From Allobosea sp. (GTDB taxonomy: Bacteria; Pseudomonadota; Alphaproteobacteria; Rhizobiales; Beijerinckiaceae): DNA of 64,000 nt. Numbering within the stretch: the first letter of the stretch is position 1; each line of letters begins with the position of its first letter. The stretch spans positions 1-64,000 of the forward strand of contig NZ_JAUYTP010000008.1 in NCBI RefSeq assembly GCF_030695125.1, given 5' to 3'. A program made the translations under genes and the position numbers. This document shows positions 42,512-53,977 of the stretch, piece after piece. The notes under the pieces were generated by a model. It did no database searches, was not told where the DNA came from, and saw nothing but the letters and a program-made list of their open reading frames with translations.

Positions 42512-43801
42512 ATGGACAAGATCCGCATCACCGGCGGCCAGCGCCTCAATGGCACGATTCCGATATCCGGTGCGAAGAACGCCGCCCTGCCGCTGATGAT
42601 CGCGAGCCTGCTCACCGACGAGACGCTGACGCTCGCCAATGTGCCGCGGCTTTCCGATGTCAGCGCCCTGTCGCGCATTCTCTCCAACCATGGCGTCGAT
42701 CGCTCGATCGCGGGCAAGCGTGTCGGCCAGTCCGCCGAAACCGGCCAGACCATCTCGCTGACGGCCCGCCAGATCGTCGACACCTGCGCGCCCTACGAGC
42801 TCGTCTCCACGATGCGCGCGAGCTTCTGGGTGATCGCACCGATCCTGGCCCGCATGGGCGAGGCCAAGGTCTCGCTGCCCGGCGGCTGTGCCATCGGCAC
42901 CCGCCCGGTCGATCTTCTGCTGATGGCGCTGGAGAAACTCGGCGCTGAGATCACGATCGAGAACGGTTACGCTCTGGCGCGGGCGCCGAAGGGCCTCAAG
43001 GGTGCCGAGATTGCGTTCCCGAAGGTGACGGTGGGCGGAACCCACACCGCGCTGATGGCCGCCGTGCTGGCGCAAGGGACGACCGTGATCGAGAACGCGG
43101 CGCGCGAACCCGAGGTCGTCGATCTCGCCGCCTGCCTGATCAAGATGGGTGCGAAGATCGAGGGCGCCGGGACGAGCCGGATTGTCGTCACCGGCGTGGC
43201 GCGCCTCGGTGGCGCCCACCATGCCGTGCTGCCCGACAGGATCGAGACCGGGACCTATGCCATGGCGGTGGCCATGACCGGCGGCGACGTGCTGCTGGAG
43301 GGCGCGCGGCCCGATCTGCTGCAGGCGGCGCTCGACGTGCTCGTGAAGGCCGGGGTCGAGGTGACCTCGACCAATGAGGGCATCCGGGTGCGCCGCAATG
43401 GCCAGCCACTCGAATCGGTCGATGTCGACACCGATCCGTTCCCCGGTTTCCCGACCGATCTCCAGGCCCAGTTCATGGCGTTGATGACGAAGGCGAAGGG
43501 CACCTCGCGGATTCGCGAGACGATCTTCGAAAACCGCTTCATGCATGTGCAGGAACTGGCGCGGCTGGGTGCGAAGATCCGCCTCGAAGGCGATGCCGCC
43601 TATGTCGAGGGCGTTGCCAAGCTGACCGGCGCTCCGGTGATGGCGACGGATCTGCGGGCTTCGGTGTCGCTCGTCATCGCCGGTCTCGCCGCCGAGGGGG
43701 AGACCACGATCAATCGCGTCTACCATCTCGACCGCGGGTTCGAGGCGCTGGAAGCGAAGCTGACGCGCTGCGGCGCGCAGGTCGAGCGCATCACCGGTTG
43801 A
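42512..43801 (+). CDS. murA: UDP-N-acetylglucosamine 1-carboxyvinyltransferase
   Basis: A 429-residue MurA, first committed enzyme of peptidoglycan precursor synthesis (enolpyruvyl transfer from PEP to UDP-GlcNAc). It starts [29 protein letters not shown], with the catalytic KN pair. The loop [15 protein letters not shown] carries the active-site cysteine that fosfomycin modifies. Then come [28 protein letters not shown] with the conserved aspartate, and [22 protein letters not shown]. The ATG at 42512 has AGGA 7 bases upstream. Confidence 0.97.
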   Translation: MDKIRITGGQRLNGTIPISGAKNAALPLMIASLLTDETLTLANVPRLSDVSALSRILSNHGVDRSIAGKRVGQSAETGQTISLTARQIVDTCAPYELVSTMRASFWVIAPILARMGEAKVSLPGGCAIGTRPVDLLLMALEKLGAEITIENGYALARAPKGLKGAEIAFPKVTVGGTHTALMAAVLAQGTTVIENAAREPEVVDLAACLIKMGAKIEGAGTSRIVVTGVARLGGAHHAVLPDRIETGTYAMAVAMTGGDVLLEGARPDLLQAALDVLVKAGVEVTSTNEGIRVRRNGQPLESVDVDTDPFPGFPTDLQAQFMALMTKAKGTSRIRETIFENRFMHVQELARLGAKIRLEGDAAYVEGVAKLTGAPVMATDLRASVSLVIAGLAAEGETTINRVYHLDRGFEALEAKLTRCGAQVERITG

Positions 43802-43832
43802 CGTTCCGAAGCGGCACCGCCAGAACACCGCC

Positions 43833-44279
43833 ATGTCCGAAGATGCCGCAGACCACCTGAAGCTCATCGCGCTCGATGCCGATGATCTCGCGATCCTATC
43901 GGCCCATCTCCAGGATTCCGTCCTGAAGGTGGCCGACATCGTCTGGCTGCCGGCGGAGAAGCGCTTTGCCCTCGCGGTCCGCCGCTTTGACTGGGAAGGT
44001 GCTGCGCGTGGGCAGCGCCGCCGCCGGCTGACAGCTTTGCATTTCGACCGCGTGCGGTCGGTTCGCAGCACCGGCATCGATACGGCGACGCCCGACCGCG
44101 TGCTGAGCCTGCTGGCGATCGGCTTCACCGAAGGTGACAGCCCCGAGGGCGACATCACGCTGCATTTCTCCGACGGTGCCGCGATCAGGCTGGCGGTCGA
44201 ATGCGTCGAGAGCCAGATGAAGGATCTCGGCCCGGTCTGGGAAGCGCTCGGCCTGCCGGGTCACCCCGACGAAGCCTGA
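43833..44279 (+). CDS. DUF2948-family protein
   Basis: A 148-residue cytoplasmic protein of the DUF2948 family: LKLIALDADDLAILSAHLQDSVLKVADIVWLPAEKRFALAVRRFDWE, then RRLTALHFDRVRSVRSTGID and the tail ITLHFSDGAAIRLAVECVESQMKDLG. It lies 31 bp after murA and is followed by hisD, the conserved order in Hyphomicrobiales. The function is unknown. Confidence 0.88.
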   Translation: MSEDAADHLKLIALDADDLAILSAHLQDSVLKVADIVWLPAEKRFALAVRRFDWEGAARGQRRRRLTALHFDRVRSVRSTGIDTATPDRVLSLLAIGFTEGDSPEGDITLHFSDGAAIRLAVECVESQMKDLGPVWEALGLPGHPDEA

Positions 44280-44291
44280 GCGGCTTTTTTT
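44272..44291 (+). terminator. Short hairpin with T-tract after DUF2948
   Basis: AAGCC (44272-44276) and GGCTT (44282-44286) can pair around the stop codon, followed by a T run to 44291. The 5-bp stem is modest, so this may only attenuate transcription into hisD, 45 bp downstream, rather than end it. Confidence 0.45.
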
Positions 44292-44335
44292 CGTCATCCA
44301 TTCCAGCGCCTTGAACACCAGACCCGGGGACAGCG

Positions 44336-45628
<1,293 letters not shown>

Positions 45629-45694
45629 GACAGGGCCTGCTCCGGGGATGGGCTGTCCTTGTCGAGTAGCATGACGAGCGGAACCGGAGGTAGG

Positions 45695-46183
45695 ATGCCC
45701 CAGGCCGAGACATCCGCGAAGCAGTGCCTCGTCGGGGTCACGCTGGACCCTGCGTCGCTGGGCGGCGGCTCCGCCGATCAGGAGCATGAGCGGGCGGTCG
45801 CGATCTACGATCTGATCGAGCGCAACCGCTTCATCCTGCCGGGGCATGATGGCGGGCCCTATCTCGCCCATCTGGCGATGATCGAACGCCGCCTTGTCTT
45901 CGAGATCAGGCTGGCGGACGGCTCGCCCGTCATCACGCACCATCTCTCGCTCACGCCGTTTCGCCGCATCGTCAAGGACTATGCGATGGTCTGCGAGAGC
46001 TACTACGCCGCCATTCGCACCGCCACGCCCTCGCAGATCGAGGCGATCGACATGGGCCGGCGCGGCCTGCATGACGAGGCGGCCCATATTCTGGTCGAGC
46101 GGCTCGCCACCAAGGTCGAGATCGATTTCGATACGGCGCGGCGCCTCTTCACCCTGATCTACGCCCTGCACTGGAAGGGCTGA
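45695..46183 (+). CDS. UPF0262-family protein
   Basis: A 162-residue protein of the UPF0262 family: [46 protein letters not shown], then [46 protein letters not shown] and [16 protein letters not shown]. The ATG at 45695 follows GGAGG. The function is unknown. It is conserved next to hisD and the phosphatase in Hyphomicrobiales, and only 4 bp separate it from the phosphatase. Confidence 0.92.
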   Translation: MPQAETSAKQCLVGVTLDPASLGGGSADQEHERAVAIYDLIERNRFILPGHDGGPYLAHLAMIERRLVFEIRLADGSPVITHHLSLTPFRRIVKDYAMVCESYYAAIRTATPSQIEAIDMGRRGLHDEAAHILVERLATKVEIDFDTARRLFTLIYALHWKG

Positions 46184-46187
46184 GCGT

Positions 46188-46634
46188 TTGGAGCCGCCGC
46201 CCTCGCGCAAGGTCCAGAGCGTGCTCTTCATGTGCGCGCAGAACGCCGTGCGTTCGCCGATGGCCGAAGCCATGGCCAAGCACTTCTTCGGCAAATCGGT
46301 CTATGTCCAGTCGGCCGGCGCCAGGCGTGGCGAGGTCGATGCGTTCGCGCTCGCGGTGCTCGACGAGATCGGCATCGACGCCCACAAGCACAAGCCGAAA
46401 TCGATCGAGGATCTCGAGGAGTGGGAGGGGCTGAACTTCGACCTGATCGTTTCGCTCTCGCCCGAAGCCCATCACAAGGCGCTCGATCTCACGCGCACGG
46501 TCGCCGCTGAGGTCGAGTATTGGCCGACGGTCGATCCCACAGCCGTCCAGGGCTCGCGTGACCAGGTCCTGAACGCCTACCGAGACGTGCGCGACGGGCT
46601 GATGCGCCGGATCAAGACGCGCCTGACGGGGTAA
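46188..46634 (+). CDS. Low-molecular-weight protein-tyrosine-phosphatase/ArsC-like
   Basis: A 148-residue member of the low-molecular-weight phosphatase family. The P-loop is C16-AQNAV-R22-S (CX5R) in SVLFMCAQNAVRSPMAEA, and an aspartate in EYWPTVDPTAV corresponds to the general acid loop. It could dephosphorylate protein tyrosine or reduce arsenate; residues beyond the P-loop do not decide. The TTG start at 46188 immediately follows UPF0262 by 4 bp, which supports coupled translation. Confidence 0.85.
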   Translation: MEPPPSRKVQSVLFMCAQNAVRSPMAEAMAKHFFGKSVYVQSAGARRGEVDAFALAVLDEIGIDAHKHKPKSIEDLEEWEGLNFDLIVSLSPEAHHKALDLTRTVAAEVEYWPTVDPTAVQGSRDQVLNAYRDVRDGLMRRIKTRLTG

Positions 46635-47015
46635 AACATCCAACGCGACCAGGATGTGGCGAAATGTCGCCATCTCGCCTTGGCGACATGGCTCGAACCG
46701 CGGCTCAATCGGAGGTTGCCGGCGTCGCCATCCCCGGTGCTGCAGGCTCGGTAGCCCTTCTTTCGCCGTAGAGCCGTTTCGCCGATAAATCGGCTGCCGG
46801 CGTCCGCCTGCGCGTAAAACCTGGCCCCGGCCGCAGCTCTCCCATCTGCAATCCCACGTTGGTGCGCGTGAGCCATGACGGTCGCGGCAGACCCGCTGCA
46901 CCGTTCGGCGGCCATCGGAGAGGTTTGTAACGGACACAGACCTTTAACCGGTATCCCATCCATTGGGAGGGTCTGCTGGGGGGCTTGCGGGCAGTCGTCG
47001 AGCTTCGGGCCATTC
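46635..47015. other. Structured intergenic stretch, no supported gene
   Basis: The first part can fold into a strong hairpin: ATGTCGCCA (46664-46672) with TGGCGACAT (46681-46689). It lacks a T-tract but may end the upstream transcript. Further on, GCCGAT/ATCGGC (46781-46794) and GGCTC/GAGCC pairs (46745-46775) give more stems, which could be part of a structured leader for the downstream chemotaxis genes. I could not match it to a known riboswitch. No reading frame here looks like a protein family. Confidence 0.5.
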
Positions 47016-47390
47016 ATGACGTCGACCACGATATCCAGCTCGCCCTGCGGGACGAGCCTGTCCCGTCGCGCCTGCGCAGGGCTGGTCCTCATGGGCTTCG
47101 CCAGTCCGCTCGTTGCGCTGGCTGCCTTGCCAGGAGCGCAGACGCAGATCGGCGGCACGCCGGCCGTGATCGTCTTTGCGCCCTGGGTCACGGCCGAGGA
47201 CGCAGTGAGCCGCACCTTGTCCGCCGGCCATCGCGTTCTGCGGTCTGGTCGCTTCGCCTCCATCGTCATCGCAGCGCCTGCGCCGGGACAGGCACTGTCC
47301 GCAGCCAGGCCGCAAGGCGCCATCCTGCTGGTGGCCCTGGGCGGGCTGGCCGGCTGTCTCGACGCCGTAGCGTCGCAGGCTGCGTCATGA
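47016..47390 (+). CDS. Small exported protein coupled to the chemotaxis receptor
   Basis: A 124-residue protein starting [12 protein letters not shown] with a signal-like segment [21 protein letters not shown]. The mature part has alternating strands and helices ([40 protein letters not shown]) and a glycine-rich C-terminal hydrophobic stretch [18 protein letters not shown] that could insert in the membrane. Its TGA overlaps the start of the MCP gene (ATGA). I do not recognise a named family. Close coupling suggests that it works with the receptor, possibly as a periplasmic accessory. The ribosome-binding site is weak. Confidence 0.6.
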   Translation: MTSTTISSSPCGTSLSRRACAGLVLMGFASPLVALAALPGAQTQIGGTPAVIVFAPWVTAEDAVSRTLSAGHRVLRSGRFASIVIAAPAPGQALSAARPQGAILLVALGGLAGCLDAVASQAAS

Positions 47391-48844
47391 TCTGGACCCT
47401 CGATGCCGTCCGCCAGCGCGTGGCCTGCGTCCTCCTGGGCCTGGCCTTCCTGCATGTGCCGCTGCTGGCGCTGACCTACTGGCTGCGCGGGGAGACCGGG
47501 CTTGTGCCGGTCGCGCTCGCCTTCGTCATGGCGGCGGGCGCGCTCCTGCTCTATGCCGCCCGCGGCGCTGCCCCCGTGACACAGCTCGTCATGGCGATGG
47601 TGCTGGTCGGGCAGGTCTCGATCATGGTGTTCAGCCTGGCGGGGCACCCCTGGCAGCCGGACATGCATATGTATTACTTCGCGGTTCTGGCGCTGCTCGC
47701 CGGCTTCTGCGATTGGCGCCCGATCGTCATGGGCGCGGCGTTGACGGCTGCCCATCACCTCGTGCTGCAATATGTCCTGCCCTCGGCTGTCTTCTACCAG
47801 GGGGGCAGCCTGCTGCGCGTGCTGCTCCATGCCGTCATCGTCGTCATCGAGACCACCTTCCTGGCGACCATCGCGATCATCATGGAACGCATGTTTCGGA
47901 TGAATGCGGACAGCCTGGCCCTGGCCCGTGACATCGCCGAGCGTGAACGTGCGGCGGGCGAGCGCGAGAGGCTGCTGGCCGACGAACTGAGCCGGCGCGC
48001 GCAGACATTGCGTACGATCGTCGCCGGCTTTCACACCAAGATGGAGCAGGAGATGGTGGTGCTCGACCGGTCGGCCGACGTCATGCAGGCCGAAGCGGTG
48101 GCGTTGATCGAAACGTCGGACCATGCGCGGCGCAAGACTGTGGCCGTCTCGGACGCCGCATCCGAAACGATGCTCGGCATCGATCATTTGTCTGCGGCGA
48201 GCGACGAACTCGCCATGTCGATCGGGGAGATCGGACGCAGCGTGACCCACTCCGCGGAAGGTTCGACAACGGCGGCCGAACTGGCCCGCAGAGCCAGCAG
48301 CGAAGTCGAGGTTCTCGCCCGCAACAGTGAAAATGTGGGAACGGTGGTCGAACTGATCCGCAGCATTGCCGCGCAGACCAGCCTGCTCGCGCTCAACGCG
48401 ACGATCGAGGCGGCGCGCGCCGGCGATATGGGCCGCGGCTTCGCCGTCGTCGCCAGCGAGGTCAAGATATTGTCCGCCCAGACGGCCAAGGCGACGGACG
48501 AGGTCTCAGCCCAGATCGGCGCCATGCAGGAAGCCTCCCAGCGTTCGCTCATGGCCATCCGCGACATCGTCAGGGCCATCGGCGATGTCGAGCGCGTCTC
48601 CGAAGCGATCTCCGTCTCGGTGCAGCAGCAGGGTCAGGCGACCTCCGAGATCGCCCATCAGGTCAGGATGTCGTTCGAAGGCGCCAGGCGCAGCGCCGAC
48701 ATCGTCGGCAGCTTCGAGGCGATGACCGAGGGTGCCCATCATGCCGCGCAGCAGGTGCAGGACTCGGCCGAGGCGCTGGCCGCCCAGGCGCGCGGCATCC
48801 GCGAGGAGGTCGCGGCCTTCTGCGAGCGCGTCGCCGCCGCCTGA
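47387..48844 (+). CDS. Methyl-accepting chemotaxis protein with multi-pass membrane sensor
   Basis: A 485-residue receptor. The first about 175 residues contain six hydrophobic helices without a large periplasmic loop ([59 protein letters not shown] and others). Cytoplasmic coiled coil follows, with no clear HAMP domain. The signalling tip is [35 protein letters not shown], nearly identical to the canonical hairpin that binds CheA/CheW. Membrane-embedded sensing, for example of redox state or a hydrophobic cue, is likely. It is coupled to a small exported protein upstream. Confidence 0.92.
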   Translation: MIWTLDAVRQRVACVLLGLAFLHVPLLALTYWLRGETGLVPVALAFVMAAGALLLYAARGAAPVTQLVMAMVLVGQVSIMVFSLAGHPWQPDMHMYYFAVLALLAGFCDWRPIVMGAALTAAHHLVLQYVLPSAVFYQGGSLLRVLLHAVIVVIETTFLATIAIIMERMFRMNADSLALARDIAERERAAGERERLLADELSRRAQTLRTIVAGFHTKMEQEMVVLDRSADVMQAEAVALIETSDHARRKTVAVSDAASETMLGIDHLSAASDELAMSIGEIGRSVTHSAEGSTTAAELARRASSEVEVLARNSENVGTVVELIRSIAAQTSLLALNATIEAARAGDMGRGFAVVASEVKILSAQTAKATDEVSAQIGAMQEASQRSLMAIRDIVRAIGDVERVSEAISVSVQQQGQATSEIAHQVRMSFEGARRSADIVGSFEAMTEGAHHAAQQVQDSAEALAAQARGIREEVAAFCERVAAA

Positions 48845-48848
48845 ATTG

Positions 48849-50066
48849 CTACCAGCCCCGGCCCGGGCCGACGGCGCCGACGCCGAGCCAGTGGCCCAGC
48901 GTCGCCGCGATGTCGGCGAAGCTCTCGCGCCGGCCGAGGGGTTCAGGCGCGATGCCGGGCCCGAAGGCGAGGATCGGCACATGCTCGCGGGTGTGGTCCG
49001 TCCCGGGCCAGGTCGGGTCGTTCCCGTGGTCGGCCGTGAGCACCGCCAGATCACCCGGGCGTAGCGCCGCCTCGAGCCGCGGGAGCATCGCGTCGAAGGC
49101 TTCGAGCGCCGCTGCATAACCCGGCACATCGCGGCGATGCCCGAACTCGGTGTCGAAGTCGACGAGGTTCACGAAACAGAAACCGCCATCCGGCAAGCGA
49201 TCCCAGGCTGCCAGCGCCGCCTCGAACATGGCTGCGTTTCCAAACGGCTTGATCTCCTCGCCCGTGGCGCGATGGGCGAAGATGTCGCCGATCTTGCCGA
49301 CGGTGATCACCGGCCGGCCCAGCGCCGTGAGCCGATCGAGGATTGTCTCGTCCGGAGGCGGGATGGCGAAGTCCTTGCGGTTGCCCGTGCGGGTATAACC
49401 GGTCTCGGCCGTGCCGATGAAGGGCCGCGCGATGACGCGCCCGATCCGCAGGGGATCGACCAGCACGCGCACCTTTCGACACAGGTCGTAGAGGCGCTCG
49501 AGCCCGAAATGCTCTTCATGCGCGGCGATCTGCAACACGGAATCGACGGAGGTGTAGCAGATCGGTTTGCCGGTCTCGATGTGCTCCGCGGCGAGATCGT
49601 CGATGATGGCGGTGCCCGAGGCATGCCGGTTGCCGAGGATGCCCGGCAGGTCGCCCTCTCGAATGATGGCGGCGACCAGATCTGGCGGAAACGAGTTCTC
49701 CAGCGCAGTGAAATAGCCCCAGGCGAAGGACACAGGGCAGCCGGCGATCTCCCAATGGCCCGAGGGCGTGTCCTTGCCCTGGCTGCGCTCGACGCCATAG
49801 CCATGCCGTCCGCCGGGCCTGGACGGCTTTAATGCACCGGCCAGGGGCAGGCCCGTCGAGGCTTCGCAAGCGTGGGCGAGACCCAGCCGGACCAGATTGG
49901 GCAAGGCGAGGGGGCCGCGGCGCAAGCCGGTCCGGTCGCCGCGTCCGTCATGGCAGGCCTGCGCGATGTGGCCGAGCGTATCGGCGCCCGTGTCGCCGTA
50001 GAGATGCGCGTCTTCAGCCCCGCCGCAGCCGACGGAATCGAGCACGATCAGGATCGCCCGCGCCAT
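48849..50066 (-). CDS. deoB: Phosphopentomutase
   Basis: A 405-residue alkaline-phosphatase-fold mutase interconverting ribose/deoxyribose 1- and 5-phosphates. Metal-binding and family motifs are [32 protein letters not shown], the substrate loop [47 protein letters not shown] and [25 protein letters not shown]. It ends 4 bp from the chemotaxis gene (convergent) and follows yejF in the same direction. It could connect nucleoside-derived pentose phosphates to central metabolism. Confidence 0.96.
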   Translation of the reverse strand: MARAILIVLDSVGCGGAEDAHLYGDTGADTLGHIAQACHDGRGDRTGLRRGPLALPNLVRLGLAHACEASTGLPLAGALKPSRPGGRHGYGVERSQGKDTPSGHWEIAGCPVSFAWGYFTALENSFPPDLVAAIIREGDLPGILGNRHASGTAIIDDLAAEHIETGKPICYTSVDSVLQIAAHEEHFGLERLYDLCRKVRVLVDPLRIGRVIARPFIGTAETGYTRTGNRKDFAIPPPDETILDRLTALGRPVITVGKIGDIFAHRATGEEIKPFGNAAMFEAALAAWDRLPDGGFCFVNLVDFDTEFGHRRDVPGYAAALEAFDAMLPRLEAALRPGDLAVLTADHGNDPTWPGTDHTREHVPILAFGPGIAPEPLGRRESFADIAATLGHWLGVGAVGPGRGW

Positions 50067-50068
50067 GC

Positions 50069-51700
50069 TCAGTCCCTCACAGCGGTGGCGCCGACCGGCT
50101 CCAGATTGAGCGCAGCGGCCAGCAGGGCCTGAGTGTAGGGCTCGCGCGGCCGCGAGAAGACGTCTTCCGCGGCGCCTTCCTCGACGACCTTGCCGTTCTG
50201 CATCACCAGAACCCGGTGAGCCATCGCCCGCACGACCTTGAGATCATGGCTGATGAAGAGATAGCCGAGCCGTCGGCGCGCCTGCAGGTCGCGCAGCAAT
50301 TCGACGATCTGCACCTGCACCGACATGTCCAGCGCCGAGGTTGGCTCGTCCAGCACGATGAAGCGCGGGTCGAGCGCCATGGCGCGCGCGATCGCGATGC
50401 GCTGGCGCTGCCCGCCCGAGAACTCGTGCGGGTAGCGGTCCATCGCCGAGGGATCGAGGCCGACATCGTTGAGGGCCTGCGCCACCACCTCGCGACGCTG
50501 CCCATAGCTCTGCTGCTTCGCCTGGACCGTCAGCCCCTCGGCGACGATCTCCGCCACCGACATGCGCGGGGACAGCGAGCCATAGGGGTCCTGGAAGACG
50601 ACCTGCAGGTCCTTGCGCTTCGGCCGGACCTGAGCGCTGGAGAGCCCGTCGATCCTGTCGCCGAGGAAGACGATCGGTCCCTCCGACGAGATCAGCCTGA
50701 GAATGGCGAGGCCCAGCGTCGTCTTGCCGGAGCCGGATTCGCCGACCACGCCGAGTGTCTCTCCCGCGCGGACCTTCACCGAGATGCCATCGACCGCCTT
50801 CACATGGCCGGTCGTCTTCCGCAGGAAGCCGGTCTTGATCGGGAACCAGACCTTGATCGGCCCCGCCTCGACGAGCGTCGCGGCATCGTCGGGGACCGGG
50901 GCCGGGCGTCCCTTGGGCTCGGCCGCCAGAAGGCGCTGGGTGTAGGCGTGCTGCGGGTTGCCGAAGATCTCCGCCACGGGCCCCTGCTCGACGATCTGAC
51001 CCTTCAGCATCACGCAGACCCGCTCGGCGATGCGCCTGACGATGCCGAGATCATGGGTGATGAACAGCATGGCCATGCCGAGCCGCTCCTGCAGTTCCTT
51101 GAGCAGCTTCAGGATCTGCGCCTGCACGGTGACGTCGAGCGCCGTGGTCGGCTCGTCGGCGATCAGGAGATGCGGCTCGTTGGCCAGCGCCATGGCGATC
51201 ATCACACGCTGGCGCTGGCCGCCGGAGAGCTGGTGCGGATAGGCGTCGAGCCGGCTTGCCGCGTCGCGAATGCCGACCAGTTCCAGCAACTCGAGCGTGC
51301 GTGCCCGCGCGGCCTCGCCCCGCAGACCCTTGTGAAGCTCGAGGATCTCGCCGATCTGCCGCTGGATCGTGTGCAGCGGGTTGAGCGAGGTCATCGGCTC
51401 CTGGAACACCATGGTGATGTCGTTGCCGCGCACCTTGCGCATCGCGTCCTCATCGGCCGCGATCAGGTCCTGCCCCTCGAACAGCACCTTGCCGGAGGGG
51501 TGATGGGCGGACGGATAGTTCAGCAGCTTGAGGATCGACAGCGCCGTGACCGACTTGCCCGAGCCCGACTCGCCGACGATGGCGAGCGTCTCGCCCCGGG
51601 CGAGGTCGAAGGACACCCGGTCGACGGCCAGCGTCTCGCGCCCACCCTGGCGGAAGGCGACGGAGAGATCCTGGACGGAGAGGAGGGGGAGGGAGGTCAT
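50069..51700 (-). CDS. yejF: Peptide ABC transporter ATP-binding protein, double domain (YejF)
   Basis: A 543-residue protein carrying two complete ABC ATPase domains. The first has [30 protein letters not shown] and [14 protein letters not shown]. The second has [30 protein letters not shown] and [14 protein letters not shown]. Between them lies the oligopeptide-type C-terminal motif of the first domain ([15 protein letters not shown]). This is the YejF layout. The ATG overlaps the yejE stop. It energises uptake of oligopeptides or peptide-like compounds; in enterobacteria the Yej system imports microcin C. Confidence 0.95.
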   Translation of the reverse strand: MTSLPLLSVQDLSVAFRQGGRETLAVDRVSFDLARGETLAIVGESGSGKSVTALSILKLLNYPSAHHPSGKVLFEGQDLIAADEDAMRKVRGNDITMVFQEPMTSLNPLHTIQRQIGEILELHKGLRGEAARARTLELLELVGIRDAASRLDAYPHQLSGGQRQRVMIAMALANEPHLLIADEPTTALDVTVQAQILKLLKELQERLGMAMLFITHDLGIVRRIAERVCVMLKGQIVEQGPVAEIFGNPQHAYTQRLLAAEPKGRPAPVPDDAATLVEAGPIKVWFPIKTGFLRKTTGHVKAVDGISVKVRAGETLGVVGESGSGKTTLGLAILRLISSEGPIVFLGDRIDGLSSAQVRPKRKDLQVVFQDPYGSLSPRMSVAEIVAEGLTVQAKQQSYGQRREVVAQALNDVGLDPSAMDRYPHEFSGGQRQRIAIARAMALDPRFIVLDEPTSALDMSVQVQIVELLRDLQARRRLGYLFISHDLKVVRAMAHRVLVMQNGKVVEEGAAEDVFSRPREPYTQALLAAALNLEPVGATAVRD

Positions 51701-52872
51701 GCGAACGTCTTCCGCGGGTCGAACGCATCCCGCACCGCCTCGCCGATGAAGATCAGCAGCGACAGCATCAGCGCGATCACGACGAAGCCCGAGAGTCCGA
51801 GCCAGGGGGCCTGCAGGTTGGATTTGCCCTGCGCCAGAAGCTCGCCCAGCGAGGGCGAACCCGGCGGCAGGCCGAAGCCGAGGAAGTCGAGCGAGGTCAG
51901 GGTCGTGATCGAGCCATTGAGGATGAAGGGCAGGAAGGTCAGCGTCGCCACCATCGCATTGGGCAGCAGGTGCTTGACCATGATGGCGCGGTCGGAGAGC
52001 CCGAGCGCCCGCGCCGCCCGGACATATTCGAAGTTGCGCGCCCTCAGGAACTCGGCCCGTACCACGCCGACCAGCGCGACCCAGGAGAACAAGAGCAGGA
52101 TGCCGAGCAGTACGAAGAAGCTCGGCGTGATGATCGCCGCGACGATGATCAGCAGGTAGAGCGCCGGGATCGAGGTCCAGATCTCGATCACGCGCTGGAA
52201 GATGAGGTCGGTCCAGCCGCCGAAATAGCCCTGGATGGCGCCGGCCGCGATGCCGATCACCGAGGAGATCCCGCACAGGATCAGCCCGAACAGGATCGAG
52301 ATGCGGAAGCCGTAGATCAGCCGGGCGACGACGTCGCGGCCCTGGTCGTCGGTGCCGAGCCAGTTCCATTCGATATCGCGGCAGCCTGTCCCGCCGGTCC
52401 GCTCGGCGATGCCCTTGCACTGCTCGTCCCTGAGCATCCAGGTCGGCGGCGCCGGCGCGGGCACCGGCAGATCGAGATTATGCGTGCGGAAGCTGTAGCG
52501 GATTGGCGGCCAGACCGAAAAGCCGTTGGCGCCGATCTCCTTGGCGATGACGGGGTCGCGATAGTCTGTGGTCGCGAGAAAGCCGCCGAACTTCTCCTCC
52601 GGATAGTTCACCGCGACCGGGAACAGCCATTCGCCCTTGTAGCGCACGATCAGGGGGCGGTCGTTGGCCAGGAACTCGGCGAAGAGCGACAGGACGAACA
52701 GCGTCAGGAAGATCCAGAGCGACCACCAGCCGCGCCGGTTGGCCTTGAAGTTGTCGAGCCGGCGCCGGTTGATCGGCGAGAGCTTGAGCCAGCCCTGGGC
52801 GGCCTCGGCCGGGGCCAGCGGCGCCTCGCCGCGCAGAGCCGCGGGGGGTAGGGCGATCAGCGTGTCGCTCAT
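51697..52872 (-). CDS. yejE: Peptide ABC transporter permease (YejE)
   Basis: A 391-residue permease of the OppC/DppC group. The N-terminal part contains KLSPINRRRLDNFKANRRGWWSLWIFLTLFVLSLFAEF. A long periplasmic loop follows (KGEWLFPVAVNYPEEKFGGFLATTDYRDP), then HNWLGTDDQGRDVVARLIYGFRISILFG-type conserved sequence and the EAA loop ARALGLSDRAIMVKHLLPNAMVATLT. The long loop between helices 1 and 2 is typical of YejE. It overlaps yejF by 4 bp and lies 1 bp after yejB. Confidence 0.95.
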   Translation of the reverse strand: MSDTLIALPPAALRGEAPLAPAEAAQGWLKLSPINRRRLDNFKANRRGWWSLWIFLTLFVLSLFAEFLANDRPLIVRYKGEWLFPVAVNYPEEKFGGFLATTDYRDPVIAKEIGANGFSVWPPIRYSFRTHNLDLPVPAPAPPTWMLRDEQCKGIAERTGGTGCRDIEWNWLGTDDQGRDVVARLIYGFRISILFGLILCGISSVIGIAAGAIQGYFGGWTDLIFQRVIEIWTSIPALYLLIIVAAIITPSFFVLLGILLLFSWVALVGVVRAEFLRARNFEYVRAARALGLSDRAIMVKHLLPNAMVATLTFLPFILNGSITTLTSLDFLGFGLPPGSPSLGELLAQGKSNLQAPWLGLSGFVVIALMLSLLIFIGEAVRDAFDPRKTFA

Positions 52873-52873
52873 C

Positions 52874-53971
52874 TCAGGTCTCCCGCGTTTCGAAATCGAT
52901 GCGGGGATCGACCCAGGTATAGGTCAGGTCGGTGAGGAGATGCACGACGAGGCCGATCAGCGAGAAGATGTAGAGATTGGCGAAGACCACCGGATAGTCG
53001 CGGTTGACGATCGCCTCGAAGGAGAGAAGCCCGAGCCCGTCGAGCGAGAAGATCGTCTCGATAAGCAGCGAGCCGGCGAAGAGCGCCCCGACAAAGGCGC
53101 CGGGAAAGCCCGCGATCACGATCAGCATGGCGTTGCGGAAGACATGGCCATAAAGCACGCCGCGCTCGGACAACCCCTTCATCCGCGCCGTCAGGACGTA
53201 TTGCTTGCGGATCTCGTCGAGGAAGGAGTTCTTGGTCAAAAGCGTCGAGGTCGCGAAGGCCCCGAGCGCCATCGCCGTCACCGGCAGCGCGATATGCCAG
53301 AGATAATCGGCAATCTTTCCGAAGAAACTCAGCTCTGAAAAGTTGTCGGAATGGAGCCCCCGCAACGGGAAGATCTGCCAGAACGAGCCGCCGGCAAACA
53401 GCACGATCAGCAGGATCGCGAAGAGGAAGCCGGGAATGGCGTAGCCGACGATCACCACGGCGCTCGTCCAGGTGTCGAAGCGGGAGCCGTCCTTGACCGC
53501 CTTGCGGATGCCGAGCGGGATCGAGATCGCATAGGACAACAGCGTCATCCACAGGCCGAGCGAGATCGAGACCGGCAGCTTCTCCTTGATCAGTTGCAGG
53601 ACGGGGGCGTCGCGGAAATAGCTGCGGCCGAAATCGAAGCGGATGTAGTCGCCGAGCATCTTGAGAAAGCGCTCATGCGCCGGCTTGTCGAAGCCGAACT
53701 GCTTTTCGAGCTCCTTGATGAAGGCCGGGTCGAGCCCCTGCGCGCCGCGATAGGCCGAGCCGGCGTCGCCGGCTGCCTGCGCGCCGGCATCGCCGCCGGA
53801 GCCGCCGCCGACGCGATCGGCCGCGCCGCCGCTATTGGGATTCTGAAGCTGCGAGATGACCCGTTCCACCGGTCCGCCCGGGGCGAACTGCACGATCACG
53901 AAGGAGATCAGCAGGATGCCGAACAGGGTCGGCACCATCAGGGCCAGGCGGCGCGCGATATAGCTCAGCAT
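52874..53971 (-). CDS. yejB: Peptide ABC transporter permease (YejB)
   Basis: A 365-residue permease of the OppB/DppB group. It opens with [39 protein letters not shown] glycine/alanine-rich periplasmic insert follows (about residues 45-70), then [28 protein letters not shown], typical of YejB. The EAA loop is [25 protein letters not shown], and the end is [10 protein letters not shown]. It is placed between yejA and yejE with gaps of 6 and 1 bp. Confidence 0.95.
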   Translation of the reverse strand: MLSYIARRLALMVPTLFGILLISFVIVQFAPGGPVERVISQLQNPNSGGAADRVGGGSGGDAGAQAAGDAGSAYRGAQGLDPAFIKELEKQFGFDKPAHERFLKMLGDYIRFDFGRSYFRDAPVLQLIKEKLPVSISLGLWMTLLSYAISIPLGIRKAVKDGSRFDTWTSAVVIVGYAIPGFLFAILLIVLFAGGSFWQIFPLRGLHSDNFSELSFFGKIADYLWHIALPVTAMALGAFATSTLLTKNSFLDEIRKQYVLTARMKGLSERGVLYGHVFRNAMLIVIAGFPGAFVGALFAGSLLIETIFSLDGLGLLSFEAIVNRDYPVVFANLYIFSLIGLVVHLLTDLTYTWVDPRIDFETRET

Positions 53972-53977
53972 GCCGGC

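Noticed and set aside
42104..44158. 684-codon open frame on the minus strand
   Set aside because: Antisense of murA and DUF2948; no ribosome-binding site or motif.
46781..46788. GCCGATAA, matching the sigma-28 -10 consensus before the chemotaxis genes
   Set aside because: No TAAA-type -35 lies at the right distance, and the motif is also half of a hairpin. Alphaproteobacteria generally do not use FliA in this way.
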